A stretch of 64,000 nucleotides of DNA, from assembly GCA_013398055.1 (NCBI GenBank), contig VZRS01004408.1, positions 62,001 to 126,000 on the forward strand, written 5' to 3'. This document shows, piece by piece, positions 1 to 12,400 of the stretch. Position numbers and translations under genes: made by a program. The stretch's first letter is position 1, and every line of letters begins with the position of its first letter. Origin of the DNA: Ifrita kowaldi (lineage: Eukaryota; Chordata; Aves; Passeriformes; Cinclosomatidae). The notes beneath the pieces were generated by a model. It ran no database searches. It saw nothing but the letters and a program-made list of their open reading frames with translations, and had not been told where the DNA came from.

Positions 1-3000
1 AAGCTCACGCTGTTCAATCCTGTGTCAGTAGCCTAACTTTTTTTGTGTCTGTATAGAGAGTTGTGTCTGCATGATTCCAGGTAGAGGCCTGATGAGACCG
101 TGCAGGATCTTAGACTATGTTTATGTAGTATAGACACTACAGTCCGTAGCAGGGAAGCATGGGATGTCTGTGTGCTTCTGTTGTTGTCACTGCTAGTCCT
201 GATTAGAAAAAGCTGTTCAGTTCATTTCTTCCCTTTTTGTGCATGAGTAGTTTCTTCCTTCACCCCCACCAAACACCTGCATTTGAGGAGAGCATGATCT
301 TCCACTTCCTTTGGTGTGGACATGGTGCTGTCTTCACCTGGTTAATGTTCCCAGTGTTTTTGAGTTAACTCACTGAAGTGTGATCTGAACCTTCCACATT
401 GCTTTGGTTATATGGAGACCCTCTTTCAAATCCCTCTTTTCAAGGCTTCAGGTGGACAAAATGCATGTAATTGATGGGGTTAGGCTGGGTAAATATAAAG
501 TACTTGATCTTTGTTGCATTTTCTTCAGTATTTTAAGGAATTATTGAATGTGTTAGTTGTTGTTATGTAGATCACCTGCTTTCCTTCACCAGAATTTAGA
601 CGGGTTCTGGCATCAGTGCTGTAACCTCTGCCAGGTGGCTGCACACACATGAACAGATACTTGTGCCATTCATTCATACCTAGAGATGGCCTTGCTTCCA
701 TCAGGAATTACGGGGTCTGTCTCTTCTTTCCTTTCTGAGACATTTGTGATACTTTCAAGAATTATGTGGACAGATCCAGGAAAAGATGCAAGTCCAGGAG
801 AAAAGCAGAATACAACTACATGCAGTTCTAAAACCCTCCATCATCACCCTGCTGACAAGGCTTTTGGGTTAGACTCCTTCCCTTCGTGGTGCTGGATGAA
901 AGGTGTCTGTAGATCAGCTCACAAGCACAGGAACCTCCCTGTAGTATTTGTAGTGAGAAACATCCCCCCTGCGCAATGTTTTGTGGCAGAACCACTGCTG
1001 AAGAAGGGATTCCTGATACCTGAGCAGCTGGCAGGTCTCTAGCACCTGGCCTTCCTCCTCTGGAGCACACCTCTGCTGGCAGCTGGATTCAACAGCTGCC
1101 ATGCTTCTCTAGAGAAGTGTCCCCTTCCCTAAACAGGGGAATTTTTTCCTACCAACTTTCTACCTAGTATTTTGGGATTATCAGACATAATGTACAGGGT
1201 ACCCACCTACTCTGTGCAAGAAGTTGTAAAACTTGAAAAGCCAAAGCAAAGCTGGAGTGATCTCCTACAGCTGGCTGCTTGCATTTATTTTTAATTAAGT
1301 TACACTTTTTCATGCTCTCTTTTGTGGCTCTCCTATTGTCTCTGACTGCTGGCATTCATGGGTCTCCATCACTCAGGACTGCTGTGTGCACTCTCAGGTA
1401 ACCTTAAGGTGACTGTCTTTCTTCTTTCGCTGCCAGTGTTGGCTCTTGCCAGACAGAATTCTTAATTTACAGCCCTGAAGCATAGCGCAACGTTTTGTAG
1501 ATGCTTTCTAATGCTTAAAACTGCTTTGTGTGGAGTTGGCAAGGCCCTCGTTAACCCCCGTCACCTGAGGCTTTGCATTTGGCTCTGTTCCCTTTGCTGA
1601 GAAGTAGCAGTGATGTGGAAATCAAAGGTCTTTTATAATGCCAGACAGCCTTTGCCAGGCTACAGGGATGTCACCAGTGTCTAAAGAGATGACATGGGGA
1701 AATACATAAAACCGGAGGGGAAAAGAGATGGCCATGTGTCTCATTAATTTCGGTTTTAATGGTGTGTTGCTTTGAGGAGATGTCACAGCTGGGTGAAGGG
1801 GGAGCAGGACACTGTGGCCAGTGTGTGTTGCACATAAGTGCATTGGGCAGCATTACAGCAGTGACTTGAACTTAACACGGATCCTGGCTTCTTTTTTTCA
1901 TTTTTGGTTAGCAGACAAGGTTCGTATCACTCTCAACATGAGGAAAATTCTTTGCCAATTATATGGAAAATCCTGACAGATTCCCAGTTGGAGTAAGGTT
2001 GAGAAACCTTGGGGTTTTTCTTCTTAAAAACAGAAACATCAGGGAAACGAACGGCCCTGTTTGGATTTTCTGGAAGATGGTCTAAAACCTAGGAGCAATC
2101 ATAGGCTGAAACTCTAACTTGTAAAGTTCCTAGGATGGCACTGTTCTGCTTCCAAAGCACTTGCAGGGAAAACTTGCTCTTCTAACCTGAGGGGCTGTGT
2201 TAGAAGCTGGAAGTTCTTTGTCTGCTCTGTTGATGTTACAGCTGCAAGTCCCCAGTCAGGTCTAGTGCAGCAGAGCCAAAGTGCACCTGCTTGGCTGCCA
2301 CAGCTCAGCATACCTGTGGCAGCAGGTGGAAAGAACAGACTGTGGCAGCAAGTGGGAATATGGCATAACTGAGAAGTGCAGAAATCAGTGTGTTGTCTCT
2401 GAAGCTGTTGGGTTTGGTGAAGGATTTCAGTCAGGAAATGTTTAGTACTTCTAGCTGCCCTCCTGGCTTCTTAAAGCATCATTTTTTGTCATTCAATTTG
2501 CTTTCCAAAACCGGAAGGATGCAGGGTGTAAATGAAGATAATTGGCGATTATATAGGGTTTGGAACCACTTTGTTTCAGCAGAGGTCCTGCTTGAAGTAG
2601 AGGTTTGTAGAAGAGTTTGTGGTTCTGTTTGGGGGTAGGTGCAGAAGTACACCAGCATTAAATACCACGCTCCGTTTAGATCAAGCTTGTACTTTAAAGT
2701 GTAAAACTGTACAGATAAAATAATCAAATATTCCCCTGCCTCAGCACAGTGTCACAAGACTAAAATTTCTCTTGAAATACCTGAACATTCAGTAACTATC
2801 TCTCCCCATGTCTCTGAATCATCCCTCTCCGAAGCTCTTTGTTGCACAGGGTTATTTCATGCCATCTTTAATGAGTTTCTGTGTTTAGGATGCCAACAAG
2901 GCTTCGCAAGTGAAAGCGTCAAGTGGCTTCCTCTCTCATGTAGGGTTTGTTGGGGTTTTTTTAATGCTCAACATATTTGTAGCAATTCTTCTCTTCCAGT

Positions 3001-3478
3001 CCAGAATGGATGCACGTTACCCTCAGTGTTTACACTGTAAGGTTATCCCTTTAAAGAATTCCTGAGGGAAGTTCAAAAGGTTTTTTTTTCTTTGAAAGAT
3101 TCAGTGTCTCTTTTTGTGTGTATGTTTCTTACTTGAAAGAAGGGAAGGGAGGGGGGGAAGTGGAAAAAAAGTGCTTTATCTGAAAAGAATCACATCAGCT
3201 TCACACTGATAGAAGCTGCTGTCATCTCTTAAACGGCTTAGCACAGTCAAAAGGCAAGAGGACTTAAAACAGTGTCTTACACAGGGATCGATGGGTGGAA
3301 CACATAACTCGTAACTGCAAAAAAAAAAGGCAGCTCAGGGGGAGAGATAACGGTAATGATTGCATTGAGGGAAGCTTGAGGGAGGCTTGTTCTTTGTAAC
3401 ACAGCTTCAAAGGTGTCTGGACTGGTGCCTAAGCAAACTGTCCTGTGAAGTTGCTGCCTCTGTAGGTCTAGGGAAGGC

Positions 3479-3495
3479 GGGGGGGGGGGGGGGGG
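3479..3495 (+). repeat. Poly-G tract
   Basis: A run of 17 consecutive G residues in an otherwise AT-rich intron. Its length is uncertain because homopolymers are error-prone in draft assemblies. Confidence 0.9.
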
Positions 3496-3589
3496 ATGCT
3501 TGCACCCTTCTGTTTCTTAACAGATGGGACAAAGATTAGTAAATGCCAGGTTAGCAGCTCCCTTCTGCTGCCTCGGATTTGAGGAGAGG

Positions 3590-3800
3590 ATTTTGTCACT
3601 TGGTCTCTTTCCGTCCGTTCCAAGAGGCAGCTTGTCCGGGAGAGGGGAAGGAGGAGAGCACGGCCGGGGCGGTTGGGGAGCTGGGTGTGGGGCGGGATGT
3701 CAGTTTATCGATCGCACCTCAGTCAGGAGAGCTGCGGGCGCAGCGCTCTGAGCACGAGCGGCAGCGTGCTTAATGTGATTGAAAGGCAGTTAAAATGGCG
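3590..3800. promoter_or_regulatory. Intronic CpG-rich block, possible alternative promoter
   Basis: This short block is clearly richer in G, C and CpG than its flanks. It contains GGGGCGG-type GC boxes near 3665-3695, an ATCGATCG palindrome near 3708, a GCGGGCGCAGCGC stretch, and a YY1-like AAAATGGCGGTG near 3792-3803. Motifs of that kind often sit at CpG-type transcription starts. If it were an internal RNF220 promoter, the transcript would splice to the exon at 14787, where an in-frame ATG (ATCATGTGC) could start a RING-containing short protein. No exon or donor site confirms this; a conserved enhancer is the alternative. Confidence 0.3.
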
Positions 3801-6800
3801 GTGACCTTTTCAGGGGGAATTAGATTGCCTGCCAAGAGTGGTTAGAGGGAGTGATAACGCCAGCTTGAGGAAGCTGTCCAGTCTGCTTCAAAGGGAGAGA
3901 GACAGGGAAAGCAAGCTGGCAGCAAGTACCATTTAAAGCACGAACCGTGCGGTCTGATAGAACAGAGATTGCTGTCCTCTTTAGATATGAAAGAATTGAA
4001 GAATTGTAGCTAAGTTCTCTCCACCCGCCCTGTCCTCCTCTTCTCCCCTCCAGCTCCCCCACCAAAAAGCCTTCTTCTAGGTGCAGTAGCAATCTAGTCA
4101 CCATTGCTCTTCTGGGTTTCTTTTGCTTCAGCAGATCAGTTGCATCAAAAATAACACAGAACAGAGAAAGACTTTGAAAATGTTAAAATGGCAAGCAGGG
4201 CATTTTCAGGGAAGGATACTTTCTAAGAAAGATCAACATGACAAGGATCTGTCTGATAGATTGTAATACTCTTGAAGAAGGAGAAACACACAGGGATTAC
4301 TTAACTCTGAAGTTTCTCTTTATTTTTCCGGTATTTCTTTTTATTTCTCCATGTTGCCCTCCTCCCAGGCTAGCAAAGGGCTTGGATCTGTTTGTTAATG
4401 TCTTATCAAGGGAAAAGAACAGCAGAACGAAGCGTATGCATAGAGGAATTTGGTAAAGCCTTCATAAGCTGTAACAAACTACAGTTATCCTTGGGTGTCC
4501 AGTTGCATTGGATCTCATGTCATGTACAATTAGGGCAGTTGCCTGGAAGGTGGGACTGTATTAAAATGTTTAAAAGTTTCCAGCAAATGGCTGCAGTCCT
4601 TCCACTGTCAGCTTTCTGTTGCCGCAGAATCAAGATATGCTTCAGTTTGAGCAGCAAGTGTTGTAGGCCGGCCTTCATCCAGTGTGGCTTAGTTGTCCCA
4701 GAAAGAGCATTGGGGCAGTAGCTGTATGCTCCTCCAGTTTGTTCTCCTTCTAAATCCATGCAGCATTAGAATCATTCTTTCACATGTGAGGACCTGGCCT
4801 CAGAACCTCAGTAGATACTTTTTAGTTCTCCTGCCTCAACGACAGGATTTTGTGATTACAGTGACTTCTTGGGTCTGGTAACTGCCTGGCAGAAAGCTAC
4901 AAACAGAGAAGGAAAACTCACTTGTGCATCTCTGTGCAATCTCATGAAAACAGAACTCTACAACAAAACTCTTAAAATCTGTGTTTGACACAGGTGGAAA
5001 CATGGAGAAGCATATTCTCCAGTGTTATAGTAGCAGAGCTGGTGACAAACCTTATGAGTCTTGCTCTAGAATCTCAGTAGCCAGCTGTGCCCTCTTTTTC
5101 AAATAAAATATAATGAGACACGCAGGAAAGCTTCAAGAGGCAAGGAGACTTCCCTTTTTCCGTATATTTAAGGCTGTATTTAAGGTTATACTGGTAAGAG
5201 GGTATAAACTGATCTACTCAAATGCAGTAAAAGAATTTGAGCTGAACAGTAAGTGTGTGACATCTCTTAAGAGTCTGTGTGCGAAATGGAAGATGTCACT
5301 GGCATATTTAGGCCTTTTGGAAGTGGTCTAGTAACTAGAATCAGCTTTGTTGTTGCTGTGTATATGAGCAAGAATTCATTTTACCCTGGCAGGCTAAAAC
5401 AAACTTCAGCCTGGATGCAAGAGCAGTCTGTGGTAAGAGTATAGGGAATCTTTGCTGGAATGAAATTCTTAATCTTCCCCCATTTAGCAAGAGCTCAATT
5501 CAGTACATTTCTCTGCCACATTTCCAGTGTCAGCATCTCTCTCTAAGGTGAATGTGTCTGTACATCTGAGCATCCTTCCCAGCCTCTCAGTCCTTGAATT
5601 TTAACCTTCCTATGTTTGGGTTGCTACCTTTTGCTGGTCACTTCTACCTGCTTCCAAGTGGGCAAGATGTATAAATTTCATGTTTCTCAAGTGCTTATTC
5701 TGTGCCCTGTCCCCCTTACAGAGGGCTGCTGAGCCCCAGAGCACTTGTATCCCTTACCTCAGCCCTTGTGTAAAAGTGGTAATCCTGGTAATCCCTCCAT
5801 TGCAGGAGCACAATAATTTGGACTGGTCTGATGGAATAGCCCAACCACTTCTTAATGCTTGCACCTCTCTCGTTTGACAGCAAGTATTTGCCCATAAGAT
5901 AATAGTTGACCTAAAAATGCTAACAAAATCTGTTTGCATAGTGTTAGATACAATAATCACATGGGCTGCACCTGATTCTTCCTCTGTAGTTTGTGTCTGC
6001 ATATAGAATATGAGGGGTTCTGTGGTAAATAAATATCTCTTAAGTATTGTCCTGTATATTAATATCATAAATTGACTCTAGTGAGCCGGAAGAACAGATT
6101 GGAGTAGTATGTGATCTAAGAAGAAAAAACCTCTTGCCTTACTTACAAAAGCCAGCATGACCTGCCATCTAATTGATGCGCAATGTCATGTGTGTTTGAA
6201 GTTCACATAATTCTTCAAGAAACACCATTTTCTTCATTTTGGAACACAAAGTAATCAGTGGGACTTAGCAAAGTAAAAACAATTTTAACTGGAAAAAAAG
6301 AAATTGGTGAGGATAGCCATTAAAATTTGTCATTGTGGATTGTACATTTTTGGTCACTTGAGTGCCTACAAAAATCTAAGAATCTCATTTTTATGCTCAA
6401 ACTGCTAGAATGCATTAGCTGAAAAGAGCACAATCAACTAGACATTGGTGGTTGATTTATGTAGTACCGACAGCACTCTAACCAGGAGAAGATTTTCTGT
6501 GGGAAGAACTGGAATTCTCTCCATTTTACAGTATTATGTATCGTATTTGGGGGATGAAAAGGGATGTCTGTCACCCTCTTCCTAGAGGAAGGAGGGGAAA
6601 AAAAAGAAACCAGAAAATGCAGTTGTAACACTATGAAAATTAGCAGGGGGAGTAAGGGAGCAGGTAGAGCACCTGAAACTACTCAATTTTTTGAAGTAGA
6701 CTGGGTTTAAAGTTGGCAGTTCCTTTAAACTTCAGTTTTCATCGATCTCAGACATCAGTTGCTCTGCAATCCAGTTTTCTAGTGGTCTGTTAGCTGTGGT

Positions 6801-7029
6801 TTTGAAAATCCCAGGCTTTAAGATAGTAATCTGATAAATTTTAATTTTTTTTTCCCTCAAGGGTCTGCAGTTTTGCTAGAACTGCAACCTACTTCTTGGA
6901 CACTCAGGTCAAACTTGAGCTTTAAGCACACAATAGTTGATTGACGTGGTTTTAATAGCATTTTAGAATACAGTTGTTAAGTCAGGGGCAGTGAGATGTT
7001 TCTAAAGGAAAAAGGGAGCACAGGTCTCA

Positions 7030-7560
7030 ATGGCTCTAAACAGCTCCTGTCTCCGCGTGTCGTCTCCTACACGCGGCGGTGAAACGCATTATCGAGTAGT
7101 GCCCGGAAAGTGGCTAACTGCGTTTGACACACGCCAACTCCCTGCCTCCACACTGGATAATTGCATTGTCAACTGTTCAGCAAAGTGGCAGGTGACACTG
7201 CAGCCGGATTGATTGTCCTACTATGGAGGCTCCCAAGACTGTCAGCCACCCAATCGATAGAGTTTACACAAGACACTGTGACTGCATCTGTAACTAATTT
7301 CAGTTTGAACCTCGCAAGATGCGGCTGTCCCTGTTTCCTGGCCTCTCTTCTTTGCTTGCATCTTCTCCCTGGATGAGGAAGTTGTTTTTCCACCAAAAGC
7401 CCCATTTTATTTCTTGTTTTGGAGCTGGAAGTGAAGAAATCAATGGTGTGTTTTGTGGTTTCAGAGTTGAGGGCATTACAGCACATGGCTAACTAGCAGC
7501 TCCAGTTTTGCAATCAATAGACTGATCAATTGATTAAATTAGCACTGATTTTTCTTTCTT
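7030..7560. promoter_or_regulatory. Candidate conserved noncoding enhancer
   Basis: The block combines a CpG-containing perfect hairpin (CCGCGTGT at 7053-7060 with ACACGCGG at 7069-7076), several homeodomain or Pbx/Hox-like sites (ATTGATTG near 7210, CAATCGATAG near 7251), and an inverted repeat AATCAAT (7512-7518) / ATTGATT (7529-7535). Such dense, repeat-free motif content in an intron of a neural patterning gene resembles vertebrate conserved developmental enhancers. Conservation itself was not measured. Confidence 0.35.
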
Positions 7561-7674
7561 CTTTCCACCCTAGAAAAGAATTAGTTTGGGAGGAAGAGCG
7601 CATGTGTTTGGCCTATGAAATTTAGCCCTTGGTTTTTCCAGTCCTTGGTTGCCTTTCCCCCATGAATACAATCT

Positions 7675-7960
7675 CTGTGCTCATCATTATTTAAAGCAAA
7701 CTGCATTGAGCCCCGCCACTGGCAGCAGCCCGATGTAAGCCAGGGTGTCACTTTCAGCTGTTCACCAGCCTTGCTGCTTCATGCTCGGCTGCTTTAGAAA
7801 AGTCATCCTCCGAGCTCTGCTGTGCTGCTTTATTATTGGCAAAGTTGCGACATTCCTGTGATCCCTGTCAGTGGTGCTTATTGATCCAGTGATGTGAATC
7901 TGCTTAGTGATTCAAGATTACTTTAATTCTCCCTCTTCCTTTTTTGTTTGCTTCCACCCT
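7675..7960. promoter_or_regulatory. Candidate conserved noncoding element
   Basis: Repeat-free sequence with ATTTAAAGCAAA, TTTATTATTGGCAAAG and TTATTGATCCAGTGATG-type motifs, separated by GC-balanced sequence. It lies directly downstream of the 7030-7560 candidate and may be part of the same element. The call rests on composition only. Confidence 0.28.
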
Positions 7961-9349
7961 CTCCCCAGGGGAACAAAAGCTTTCAGATCCACTTTTCCCT
8001 AACTGTGGAGAATGAGCTGTAGCTGCAAAGACCATGGCCGTTGCTGCTGCTTTTGTACTTTAGCTCTGGGTTTTGAAGAGCATCCTTTAAGACAGACATG
8101 AGGCTGTTCTCACCTTCCTGCATCACACCAGCACGAGGCTCTAGGAGGCAGCCATGAATGGCCAAAACAGATCAGACCTTTGGTCTGAGTGTGTTTTCCC
8201 CTCTGCAGCCATAATCTGTACCTGATAGGTTACAGGAGGCGTAAAAGACATCTCTGGAATACTCCTCAATGCTGCAAGGGGTGGAGAAGCCTCTTCCTGA
8301 GCCTTGCAGCAGCTGGCTCTTACCCTATACAGCAGTGCTTGCCTGCCCTTTGTTCAGCATGCTGCTGCAAAATTATGTTAATGGTCGTAAAATTATATGG
8401 CCCCTTTCTTTAAAGGCAGCTGTTCCTGTGATCTGCGAGCAGAGATCCCTGTAAGCATCCACACTGGTAAGCAGTCAGGTCTGACAGCCCATTTGTGCCT
8501 CTGTGGGAGCTAATAGACGGCATCAGATGGATGCATCTGCTGTTTCAGGTGCATGCTGTAACAACACAGTTGGGTGTCAGTTTTCCAGGTAAATCACCAT
8601 TTAGCTTTAAATGGATCTGGCTCCAGAGAAATGAAACCCTTATTTTGTAAGCAGCTTTTCTTGCCTTCTGATTGTCATCTTTTTTTCTGCAACAGGCTGG
8701 GAACATCACTAGAACTATTCTATCCCTGTTGGTGCTAGGAAAAAGTGGGGGAACAAGTTCACTGTTGAAAAGTTAAGCTGCATTATGGATCTGTAGAAAG
8801 ACCTGTGTTCAACACGGCCTCATCTCTGCCTTGCTCTCATTTTCAAGAATTTTTAGTGGCTTTCTGTGTCTTCCCAGATGTCTCACAATAAAATGGCATC
8901 CATGCCACCTTGTCCTCTTAGTACTAGTTTGGGATACTTCAGCAGATGATGAAATAAACCCAATTTAGAGCCATTTTCGGAAGTATGTGAGGCCTGGCCG
9001 TGAGTCTGCATAAACTACTTTTATTGCCTTCATTGTTTTTACTCTCCAAGAAGCCAACAAGTGACATTTCGATAAGAAAATAGAGTGAATGTGCTGGAAA
9101 GGGAGGTTGTACAGAAGGGGGTCACTGCAAGCAGTGTAATTAGCAAAGGCCACTGTTTTGGAGATTTATGGGAGGCTTTTCTTGTTCTTTCCTGAACACA
9201 TGTATACTACCTGCAAACAGAATGAATGCCTCTTCCCAGCCAAAATAGGCCCCAACAGAGCTCTACACCTCTGAGATGGATTTGAATTTAGACCCATTTA
9301 CGGGATTTACACAAAGTTCAGGATTTCTAGAATATTACAGTGTAGGTTT

Positions 9350-9369
9350 CACACACACACACACACACG
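9350..9369 (+). repeat. CA dinucleotide microsatellite
   Basis: About ten CA units, continuing as degenerate CGCACATACACA sequence into the assembly gap that begins at 9389. Confidence 0.85.
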
Positions 9370-9388
9370 CACATACACATAAACACCC

Positions 9389-9422
9389 NNNNNNNNNNNN
9401 NNNNNNNNNNNNNNNNNNNNNN
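9389..9422. other. Assembly gap (34 N)
   Basis: Run of N directly after a CA-rich microsatellite, which probably caused the assembly break. Confidence 0.99.
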
Positions 9423-12400
9423 AAGAAATGTTAGTTATCCAGATGAGTTTGATCCTCTGCATGAGCAGCATATAGTAGCTGCATTCACAATGGTAGCGCA
9501 AATAATAATACTGACATCTTTGTTTTCTTCCTTGGCTTTCTTTGGAGTGATAATTAAATATAAACATATAATTTAAAATGAATACAGAACAGCTGGCAGC
9601 CAAAAGTAATCTGCCTAGATAGGAGATGAGGAGCAGAGGTTGGGCACAGTAGGTCTGTGTTTTCCTACCTGTGCTCATGAAATTAAGCTGGGTCGTTTGG
9701 GTCTGCAGTGGTCTGGTTGTGTTACCATTCTACCCCTAAGACTGCCAGGCTCTGTGTGAGCTCGTGCCTGTGCAGGAGCCAGCAGTGTTGTCAGCACCTG
9801 AAGCAGCATATGTTGTCACTTTGACTATCTGCCACTGATTGTGATGGAGAAAAGGAGGGACTTGAATGTGAAGTCCTTTTATCTGTTCTGTGAATCTGCT
9901 CATATATCATGTTAATGGCTCTTGATCTTAGCCTGGGCCACCGTTCACTCAAGCGTTGTTCAGGTGACCAGTCATCAGGAGGACTGCACAAAGGAAGTGA
10001 GGTTTGAGAAGCAGTGCAGAGGTCAGAGAGGATCCTTAGGCATAGGGGACAACTTAGAAGAAAGAAAAATGCTATGATAACTCACAAAAAAGGGGAAGGA
10101 AAGGATTTCTGGTGAGATTTATCTATATACATTATTGATAGGTACGTGGCAAGAATGGGAAATGTTTTCACCTTCAAGGTCAGCTGATTCCTGTAGCCTG
10201 CCAGTGCTTGAAGCTGGCAGCAGTTAAGAGGCATCCGAACTTTTCCTGCTTTTCTGAGTCAGTATTTCGGAAACACTGTTGCTTGTGTAGAGTACTTAAA
10301 TTTTTCAGAAACTTAACTCGAATTGGTGCTCAGGCAGACTGCTCTGAGACCAGCCCAAGCAAAGAAAGCTGTGTACACAGTGCTAGGTAAGTGATGTTGA
10401 TAGGTACATTCTGATTGATGGGTGAGTTTGTCTCCCAAACTGTCACAGGGTTTATAGAGGTGCCACTCAATACCAGTGCTGGAATTGCTTGTCAGAGCAC
10501 CTGGCTACAAGAGCAATGGGGATTGGAGACAAAGCTGTAACTTTGTTTTTTCTCTGCTTAATGGCCCCAGCGTCTGACCTGCCTGTTCACTCCTGTTTGT
10601 CTGGTCCTTAAGGAGGCTGCTGGGATTAAGACTGTCAGAGAATTGTGCTGCTTTAGCATCAGGAGGCTAATTGTATTGGGGCTGGCAGCATATGACAAGG
10701 AGTTGCCTCCTACCAAGTGCACAGCAAGAGCAAAAAATTCTCAACAAGGAACAGGAAAGGTATAGGAGAGTATGCACTGGGTTTGTTCTTTTTTCATCTA
10801 AAAGCAGCATTTTCAAGTTTACATGTGGAATTACATTGCTCAGGCCTTGGGTGACTCCTAAGAAGTCACAGCTGCTTCTGTGAATAGCAGATCACGTCTC
10901 TTATGAATTCCTAGGTCAAACTTGCAAGTTAACATTCAGTTGTCGGATTTCACTTTGTTAACACTTGGGGATAAAGTTCTGGGCCCGAGCATTGACCTCT
11001 GGATAACACACTGGCTTTAGAGGTCTGCTCTAGGCAGTGTTGCTGATGGCTGTGAATTACTGTGTGACCTTCAGAAGCAGAGCCTTGCTGGAGGAACCCT
11101 TCCCTGTTCCCAGTGCACGCTATTGAATTGCAAATCACCCGAGTGGAGTGGTAGGGGGTCTTCTGGAAGCTCCTGTCCTCTGCGCTCCATTTCATGTTTT
11201 CCTTTCTCCTGGATGGCAACGCACACCACCAGCAGGAGCTGGAAGTTGTGAGCCCTCTTTACATTTGGGCTGAGTTAGTGAGAAGCAGGTGTGATCCTTT
11301 TGGGCCTTCCTTGCATTTAGTGGTCTTCTTAATCCATTTATAACAGCACTTGTCCAGAAATCTGGTTTGAATGAGCCTGAGATGAATGAATAATGTCAAC
11401 CAGTTCAGACGTCAAATATTTGAACAGCTGCGTGGGTGTTTTCACTGGCTTTGTGCATGGAAGCAACCCCAGGAAGTTAGACAAGGAGGGTCAGGTTGAA
11501 ATTGTGGCACCAAACCCCATCCCACTGGAACTGGCCTCAAAATCCGTCCCTGCTGGAGAACGAAAAGGTATTAGGATGCTCGTTGCAGGCCATTTGTTCC
11601 CCAGGTGATGCTGGGCCAAGCTTTGCATCCTGTTCTGTAGTGTTTTCTTGTGTGCAGGAGCAGTAGTGGGATTTATGGATCTTTTGATTCACATCAGAAA
11701 CATATTTTGTGGCTCTTGTTTTTCATTTTTATTTAAAGCAGCTTCTGAAGTCCTAAAACTGATAGCACAACTTAGAGTATTTTTTGGATTCATGGAGATT
11801 ACTTTGTTTAGCATACAGTTTCTAAGTCATTGCTTTTTACCATATTGCAGTGGACTGCACTTGGTCACATAAAAAAATTCCATATTAAGTGAAAAACTGA
11901 GAGTCGGATCACCTTATTGTGCCTTCCTTTAGGTGCTGGTCTGGAAGTCCTTGTTTGATCAGAAAAGAAAATTTACCTTTCTTCTGCCCCTCATTTTAAC
12001 CTATGAACTTCTCTGCTGTGCTGTCCTCTGACTGAAAGGCTCTCTCAGATCATCCCAGTGTGTATTTGCCATCTTAACACATACTATCCAAACTCTCCCC
12101 TTGTTCCCTCCCTGCGTAGGAAGTATAGTAGTCTGCTGGCAGTGCAGTAGGTAATAGAGCTAAATTCAGCCAAAGCTCTGGAATATTTTCCTTGCAGACT
12201 TAAAAGGGATTTTCTTAAGTACAAAGGTCTTGAGAGCAAGGACACAAGGATTCTGAAGTCAAGGTGCCTTAATATTTGTAAACTGTATTGCAGTAAGCAG
12301 ATCTTCTTGTGTTAAGCTCTAGCCATAAACTACCAGTTGGCTTGAGTCACTTGGAAACAAAATTGATAGAAAGGTGCTTGTCTGCTGTGTGCTTGGCATC

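Noticed and set aside
8800..8910. Possible third MIR-like relic
   Set aside because: A few short matches (GACCTGTGTTCAAC, TCTCACAATAAAATGG) appear but not enough ordered blocks to support the call.
11393..11608. 71-codon plus-strand frame in the first intron, considered as an RNF220 or nested exon
   Set aside because: The translation does not match any RNF220 segment and convincing paired splice sites are lacking.
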